64,000 bases of DNA from assembly GCA_964462525.1 (NCBI GenBank), contig CAYWWY010000002.1, forward strand, positions 1 to 64,000. Direction: 5' to 3'. This document shows, in pieces, positions 58,978 to 64,000 of the stretch. Under the pieces are notes generated by a model that ran no database searches, was not told the origin of the DNA, and saw only the letters and a program-made list of their open reading frames with translations. The position numbers were made by a program, and so were the translations under genes. The stretch comes from CAYWWY01 sp964462525. Its GTDB lineage: Bacteria; Thermotogota; Thermotogae; MWEM01. How positions within the stretch are numbered: the stretch's first letter is position 1; each line of letters begins with the position of its first letter.

Positions 58978-58986
58978 TGGTACAAT
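58978..58986 (+). promoter_or_regulatory. Extended -10 promoter candidate for the NAGPA gene
   Basis: TGG-TACAAT a few bases after the preceding stop codon, about 35 bases before the start at 59019. Confidence 0.45.
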
Positions 58987-59018
58987 TGCTTCAATGGAAA
59001 TGACGCATGGGGGGATTT

Positions 59019-60719
59019 ATGAAGATTTTTGTCGGGGGTTTGATTCTTTTTTCCTTTCTGCTCTCATTTGGGGGCCATGCCCAAGAATTGTATCTGCTCA
59101 GATCAGAAGGAGAATATCTACGGTTTCGGGAACCTGAAATTGTTGAGATGTCAGGTGAGTTACTCATTCAGGTAGAAGCTCTTCGAGAATTTGGCGCAGG
59201 AGTGACAAGATTTCAAGAATCAGGAAAGTATTATGTGGTGAATCGCGGAACCCATCAAACCATGGTTGTTGATCCGATACGGGGTATGACTTTAGATTTC
59301 TTGCACAAAGCCCCTGGAATGGTATATGTGATCGATCGCAAGACTTATGTGTCAGCAGAAGCTATGCTCGGGTTTCTTTCATACAACCTCGTTCATTCCG
59401 ATCGCTATTATGCTTATGGTACAGACCCCCATATTCAGCTTCTTAAAGCGGAAGTTGTCGCCCGTACGGTACGATTTGAGTTTTCTTCCGCTTTTTTTGA
59501 TGAGCAAGCATTAGTTAAAGTACACCCGAGAGGCAATGTTGCAGAGATCACTCTGTTTCCTGTATCGATCCGGGAAGCAATTATCCATAATCTGACTATG
59601 CAACGATCTGATGAATTCTATGCCTTATTTTCCGTTGATTTTGGAATCCCAGTAAACTATAGAATCCATAAGACCGGGAATGAAGTGACGATTTATTTTA
59701 CCCATATTGATCCATACCTTCAGGAGCATCAAAAAGTAGCGGAGGGAATCTCCTATTATCGCAAACGGGAGCAGTTGGGGAATTCAACATTGCTTGTATC
59801 CTATTTGGAGATCGATCTTGATATCGCACAGATGAAGATCGAACCACAAATCGCTATAGGAGGGTTGGGAAGCAGGGAAAAAGTAAGCGATATGGTTCGA
59901 AGAACCCTCAGTTATGCGGGTGTGAACGCTTCATATTTTGATACATCAACAGCCTTGCCGATCGGGACTTTAATCAAATCCCGAAAAGTGCTTAGCGAAC
60001 CCCACTATTTTCCCAGACCATTTCTTGTCCGATCAGAGACCGGGGAATATCAGATCCTATCAATCAATACCGAAGTACATTTGCAATTGGGAGCCATTCT
60101 CTACCTAGTTAAAGGGGTCAACAAAATCAGTCAAAATGCAGATGTGGTAATCTTTACCGACGAATTTGCCCCAACCATTCCCCAAAGAACGGATCGAGAA
60201 TATGTTGTTGTTCAAAATGGGATCGTTCAGAGCAAAGGATACGTTTGGAGAGCACCGAAAGATGGTTTTGTAGCTATGCTTGGTCCGGTAGGTGTCGCAA
60301 ATTACGTGAAGATTGGTGATCGGGCCAGTTATCGCTTGATTGTTCCTGGCTTTCCATATACGATTGATATGGCAGTTGAAGGTGGTCCGAGGATCCTGGA
60401 AGCGGGCCGATTGATTCCCGATGTTGAAACGGAGCGGGTTCGATATGGCACCCATATCATTACAAGCAAAACCCCTCGGACAGTTGTTGCTTTGGCGCCT
60501 GGTAGAATCGTTTTTTTGGTAATCGATGGATATCAATCTTCAAGCGCTGGCTTAACCTTTGAAGAACTGGCCCAGTTCCTAATAAGCAAAGGGTACACCG
60601 ATGCGATGTGCTTTGATGGGGGATCCTCATCTACAATGGTTATTGGAACCCGTGTAGTGAACTCTCCCTCTTCAGGAGAACCAAGCATTCCCGTAGCGTT
60701 AATGATCATGCCACAATAA
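59019..60719 (+). CDS. Exported protein with C-terminal phosphodiester glycosidase (NAGPA) domain
   Basis: 566 residues from ATG 59019, behind GGGGGG; a GTG/ATG 12 bases upstream is less suited. Signal peptide of about 22 residues (IFVGGLILFSFLLSFGGHA). Residues about 25-130 look like a copper-amine-oxidase-N/stalk-type domain, about 140-250 a beta-rich AMIN-like domain, and about 260-566 the NAGPA (DUF2233) domain with GVNASYFDT, AVEGGPRIL and the hallmark FDGGSSSTMVI near the C terminus. In mammals NAGPA uncovers mannose 6-phosphate; bacterial members act on extracellular phosphodiester-linked glycans. Here likely cell-envelope related. Confidence 0.85.
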   Translation: MKIFVGGLILFSFLLSFGGHAQELYLLRSEGEYLRFREPEIVEMSGELLIQVEALREFGAGVTRFQESGKYYVVNRGTHQTMVVDPIRGMTLDFLHKAPGMVYVIDRKTYVSAEAMLGFLSYNLVHSDRYYAYGTDPHIQLLKAEVVARTVRFEFSSAFFDEQALVKVHPRGNVAEITLFPVSIREAIIHNLTMQRSDEFYALFSVDFGIPVNYRIHKTGNEVTIYFTHIDPYLQEHQKVAEGISYYRKREQLGNSTLLVSYLEIDLDIAQMKIEPQIAIGGLGSREKVSDMVRRTLSYAGVNASYFDTSTALPIGTLIKSRKVLSEPHYFPRPFLVRSETGEYQILSINTEVHLQLGAILYLVKGVNKISQNADVVIFTDEFAPTIPQRTDREYVVVQNGIVQSKGYVWRAPKDGFVAMLGPVGVANYVKIGDRASYRLIVPGFPYTIDMAVEGGPRILEAGRLIPDVETERVRYGTHIITSKTPRTVVALAPGRIVFLVIDGYQSSSAGLTFEELAQFLISKGYTDAMCFDGGSSSTMVIGTRVVNSPSSGEPSIPVALMIMPQ

Positions 60720-60765
60720 CAAGGAACAAGAAATACATACAATCCCATAGGAGGTGTTTTGTTGT

Positions 60766-62844
60766 ATGGGGCAAAAGCCTTTAGAAAAAAGAATAACCTT
60801 AGGACTGGTGGGCCATAATTCAAGCGGAAAGAGTACCTTGATTGAATCCCTATTGGTCGCTGGAAAGAAGATTGAAAAAATCGGAGGTGTTACCAACTAT
60901 GATCCTCTTGAAGCAGACAAAGGCACAACGCTGTCCGCTTCTGTTGCTACCTTCGAAACGGAAGAAACCCGGTTTCACTTGTTGGACACACCCGGGTTTG
61001 GTGACTTCATCAATGACGTAATCACATCGGTATTCGCGTCGGAAAACGTGCTCTGCGTCGTTAACGCAACAGCCGGCGTAGAAGTGCAAACGGAACGCAC
61101 TTGGAAGATTGCCGAAAAGATGGGGAAACCGATTATGGTTATGATCAATCATATGGACAAAGAAAGAGCCAATTTCAGTGATTGTATCGATGCCCTTCAA
61201 AAAACGTTCGATCGGAATATGTCTCCTGTATTCATCCCCATTGGCAGCGGAGACTCTTTTCGTGGGTACGTGCACCTGCTTGAATCAAAAGCGTACGAGT
61301 TTGAAATGGATGGATCCGGGACCTTTTCGGAAATTGAAATCCCTCAGGATATCCGTTCAGAAGTCGAAGAACGGAGAACCAAATTGATTGAAGATATTGT
61401 TGAGACCAATGAAGAGATGATGGAGCAATATTTGTCTGGAGAGGAGATCGAACAAGATCAACTGATTCAGGAGATGAAGAGGGCATATATAGCAGGAATA
61501 ATTACACCCGTTTTTTGCAGTGTTGGTTCTAAAAATATCGGCTCAGCTCATTTTTTAACCATACTTTCTGTGATGGGGGCATCAGCCAAGGATCGCCCTT
61601 CCACCCCTTCAACACTGGAAGATGGTCATACTCCTGTAGAAATCAAATGCACAGAAGACGAACCATTCTCTGGAGTGATCTTTAAAGCAGCCGTTGATCC
61701 ATTTATTGGAAAACAATCATTCATCAAAATCCTTTCGGGAACACTAAAAGGCGCAGATAGTTTTGTCAACGTCTCAAAAGGGAGTCAAGAAAAAGCTTCT
61801 CATATCTACTATGTAGTCGGAAAAGAACAAGAAGAGATTTCCGAATCGGGGGTTGGAGATATTGTGAGTATCCCGAAACTTAAAGAAAGCGCCGTAGGCG
61901 ATACCATAACCCATTCTGCTCGGAAATTGCTTATTCCGATGGGTGAGTTTCCCGAGCCTATGCTTTCTAAGTCTGTTCATCCCAAATCCAAATCGGACAT
62001 CGATAAGATCTCAAACGGATTGTCCCGGCTTGCTGAATCAGATCCGACCTTTTCCTGGGAACATGATCCAGAAACAAGTGAGACGGTCATATCTGGTGTT
62101 GGTTCGGTCCATTTGGATGTAATGATTGAACGACTCAAACGATTGTTCAAAGTTGAAGTGGATGTGGGTAAGCCCAAGATCGCATATCGTGAAACGGTAC
62201 GCGCAAACGCAGAAACTGAATACAAGCATAAGAAGCAAACAGGTGGACATGGACAGTATGGCCACGTAAAAATCCGAGTCTACCCAAAAGAACGAGGGTC
62301 TGGATTCGAGTTTGCAGAAACCATCTTTGGGGGATCGGTTCCCAACAACTATATCCCTTCGGTTGAAAAAGGGATTAAGGAAGGCCTAAAAAAAGGGGTT
62401 CTCGCAGGATTTCCCGTCGTGGATATAAAAGTGGAATTGTATGATGGTTCCTACCACGAAGTTGATTCATCAGATATGGCCTTTCAAATCGCCGGAATCC
62501 AAGCACTAAAAAAAGGGATGGAACTATCCAAACCAGTACTGTTGGAACCCATTATGGAAGTAGAAGTGTTTGTCCCGGATGAGAATGCTGGCGACGTGAT
62601 GGGAGAGATCACGTCGCGCAGAGGACGTCCCCTCGGCATGGAAGCAGGAAGTCGTGGTTATCAAATGGTTAAGGCCAAAGTCCCCTTTTCTGAGATGCTC
62701 GAGTTTCCGAATAAGCTAAGCTCCATCACCAGCGGAAAGGGGTATTTCACGATGAAGTTCAGTGAATATTCGGAAGTACCTTCCAACATTCAAGATCAGA
62801 TCATCCTTGAGCGTAAGCGCGCGTTGGAAGAAGCGAATAAATAA
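60766..62844 (+). CDS. Elongation factor G-like GTPase
   Basis: 692 residues, five-domain EF-G architecture. G1 GHNSSGKST, a shifted G2/switch I (DPLEADKGTTLSASVATFE), G3 DTPGFGDF, and G4 NHMD instead of the usual NKMD, then domain II, III and IV with TGGHGQYGHVKIRVYP and the C-terminal domain V with GDVMGEITSRRGRPLGME. The altered switch I and NHMD identify the EF-G-like subgroup distinct from housekeeping fusA, with a role in translocation that is not settled. ATG at 60766, after TAGGAGG. The true fusA would lie with the str operon elsewhere. Confidence 0.9.
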   Translation: MGQKPLEKRITLGLVGHNSSGKSTLIESLLVAGKKIEKIGGVTNYDPLEADKGTTLSASVATFETEETRFHLLDTPGFGDFINDVITSVFASENVLCVVNATAGVEVQTERTWKIAEKMGKPIMVMINHMDKERANFSDCIDALQKTFDRNMSPVFIPIGSGDSFRGYVHLLESKAYEFEMDGSGTFSEIEIPQDIRSEVEERRTKLIEDIVETNEEMMEQYLSGEEIEQDQLIQEMKRAYIAGIITPVFCSVGSKNIGSAHFLTILSVMGASAKDRPSTPSTLEDGHTPVEIKCTEDEPFSGVIFKAAVDPFIGKQSFIKILSGTLKGADSFVNVSKGSQEKASHIYYVVGKEQEEISESGVGDIVSIPKLKESAVGDTITHSARKLLIPMGEFPEPMLSKSVHPKSKSDIDKISNGLSRLAESDPTFSWEHDPETSETVISGVGSVHLDVMIERLKRLFKVEVDVGKPKIAYRETVRANAETEYKHKKQTGGHGQYGHVKIRVYPKERGSGFEFAETIFGGSVPNNYIPSVEKGIKEGLKKGVLAGFPVVDIKVELYDGSYHEVDSSDMAFQIAGIQALKKGMELSKPVLLEPIMEVEVFVPDENAGDVMGEITSRRGRPLGMEAGSRGYQMVKAKVPFSEMLEFPNKLSSITSGKGYFTMKFSEYSEVPSNIQDQIILERKRALEEANK

Positions 62845-62915
62845 GTAAGACGGACCAACTACCCAATTCATCGAGAAAAAGGAGCCGATTTGGGAAAGAA
62901 AGGAATAGTCGCTCC

Positions 62916-64000
62916 ATGAGAAGCATTCGCACACTGAGCCGCTATATCATGAAAACGTCAATCCTTCCTTTTTTGGTAGGCGTGGGGGGGTTTATCGTAT
63001 TTGTTAGCGTTCAAACCTTATATTTTCTCTCCGAGGAGATTATCCAGTATCAGGTTTCCATCTGGAGACTGTTTGAGCTGCTATACTATAAACTCCCTTT
63101 TTTTGCTGCGATGGGAATCCCTGTTGGGGTATTGCTTTCAATTCTGTGGTTGATTTCCCAATTGGGTATGAATAATGAACTCATGGCACTACAAGTCCAT
63201 GGGATCTCTTTTAAGAAAATCGTTATTCCTTTTCTTCTTCTGGGAATGATATTTTCACTGTTCAGTTTTCTACTAAGCGATTTTCTTGTTCCCGATTTTA
63301 ACCATAAAGCCAACCAAACACTGATCCAGCATGTGTACAGACGGCCAGAGTTAACAATCCAAACAAACCAATTCCTTCATGTTGGAGATAGCCGATATTT
63401 TTATGTCAAACGCTTCTTGACCGACACCAATGTGTTCGAAGAGGTGTTGATCTATGATCTGGGTTCAAGAGACATGAAGGTGTTTCAAGCACAGAAAGCT
63501 GTTAAGGATGATGCTACCGGGCTTTGGAAGCTAGTGGACGGCCGCTTGTTCACATTGGATACTCAGGGATTGATGAAGCTGGATTCCAGTTTCGAAGAGA
63601 TGGAAATCGAGCTTACTCAAGATATTGACGAGTTCATTAGAAGCACAGCGAAATCAGCCCAGGATATGACCTCAAAAGAGCTTACAGAGAGGATTTCGTC
63701 CTTCGGACGGATGGGGTTGAGAACTGAGAGTTACGAAGTCGAACTCCTGGGACGGTACGCCAATTCCCTCGGACCTTTGATCATCGCCTTAATCGGAGTG
63801 CCCGTTTCATTGTTGTTTAATATACGAAGCAAATCATGGAGTGTAATCATCACCTTTATTCTGATTGTTTTTTACCAAGGAAGTGGAGCTTGGCTATCTG
63901 CAATGGGGAAAGAGGGACTTCTTTCCCCGGTGTGGGCTACATGGAGTCCGAACCTCGTTTTTTCTACTGTCGGAATTATCCTCTTCGCGCTTTTAGATAC
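62916..64000 (+). CDS. LptF/LptG-family permease (YjgP/YjgQ), cut by window end
   Basis: No stop is met before the window ends; 361 codons are visible. The start at ATG 62916 follows AAAGGA. Membrane helices appear near residues 15-35, 60-80 and 100-120, a soluble domain of about 150 residues follows, and further helices begin near 295 (SLGPLIIALIGVPVSLLF). The N-terminal LSRYIMKTSILPFLVGVGGF and the ELMALQVHGISFKKIV region match LptF/LptG, which move lipopolysaccharide or related lipids to the outer membrane with LptB. Presence of this family supports a diderm envelope. Confidence 0.9.
   Translation, partial: MRSIRTLSRYIMKTSILPFLVGVGGFIVFVSVQTLYFLSEEIIQYQVSIWRLFELLYYKLPFFAAMGIPVGVLLSILWLISQLGMNNELMALQVHGISFKKIVIPFLLLGMIFSLFSFLLSDFLVPDFNHKANQTLIQHVYRRPELTIQTNQFLHVGDSRYFYVKRFLTDTNVFEEVLIYDLGSRDMKVFQAQKAVKDDATGLWKLVDGRLFTLDTQGLMKLDSSFEEMEIELTQDIDEFIRSTAKSAQDMTSKELTERISSFGRMGLRTESYEVELLGRYANSLGPLIIALIGVPVSLLFNIRSKSWSVIITFILIVFYQGSGAWLSAMGKEGLLSPVWATWSPNLVFSTVGIILFALLD

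Noticed and set aside
1..64000. CRISPR array, insertion sequence, prophage or integron
   Set aside because: No regularly spaced repeats, transposase, integrase or phage genes were found on either strand.

Overview
The window carries about 56 protein genes, two tRNA genes at the left edge and several clear intrinsic terminators and sigma-70-type promoters. There is no mobile element, CRISPR array or rRNA. Gene density is high, with many ATGA or TAATG stop/start overlaps, which indicates long co-transcribed blocks. The gene set points to an anaerobic, heterotrophic, diderm bacterium: a pyruvate phosphate dikinase, ornithine-type fermentation genes (ord-ortA-ortB), peptide uptake, glucan metabolism (GH57, GH65), a ferredoxin-domain DHODH-like enzyme, and an LptF/LptG-type permease, which is normally tied to an outer membrane. 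Individual proteins resemble those of Thermotogota, Atribacterota, Spirochaetes and Clostridia. I cannot assign a phylum from sequence alone.

Layout. 1-160: tRNA-Asp (cut by the window edge) and tRNA-Arg. 339-3776: promoter, thiamine pyrophosphokinase, Rho-N/DUF4912 protein, GH57 branching enzyme; a small lipoprotein gene converges on it. 4141-6293: DMT transporter and enolase, with a terminator. 6364-14316 (+): ABC-2 permease, mnmG, lon, engB, a FliJ-like coiled coil, upp, GNAT. 14456-23434 (-): one probable operon reading rodA, L7Ae-like, DUF5685, J-domain protein, hybrid histidine kinase, a CheA-like pseudokinase, CheW, ferredoxin-domain DHODH-like enzyme, threonine synthase. 23498-24366 (-): two-piece lysine exporter LysO. 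24419-32033 (-): oligopeptide ABC importer with a duplicated OppB and an enlarged OppC. 32265-34901 (-): pyruvate phosphate dikinase. 35067-40562 (+): MscL with zinc ribbon, ord-ortA-ortB, membrane HD-GYP phosphodiesterase. 40639-45833: small unknown protein, ZIP transporter, adenine deaminase and MscS (-), a Cys-tailed small protein (+), a trans-sulfuration PLP enzyme (-). 45834-49234: a gene-poor stretch, an exported metallophosphoesterase and an alpha/beta hydrolase (-). 49470-62844 (+): exported GerW-like protein, orphan solute-binding protein, GH65 phosphorylase, a small protein, RsbW-like ATPase-fold protein, dnaN, ispF, ecfT, rnhB, pyrimidine-nucleoside phosphorylase, a NAGPA-domain exported protein and an EF-G-like GTPase. 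62916-end: LptF/LptG permease, cut by the window edge.

The most unusual element is the signalling module at 16737-20435. A membrane hybrid histidine kinase is followed by a CheA homologue that has lost its phosphotransfer domain and the key ATP-binding boxes but keeps the dimerisation and CheW-like domains, and then by a CheW. It looks like a receptor-array scaffold re-used with a different kinase. Other points worth attention are the oligopeptide importer with two OppB copies separated by terminators, the OppC insert of about 200 residues, a secreted GerW-family protein beside a solute-binding protein without transport partners, and a degenerate RsbW-type protein overlapping dnaN.
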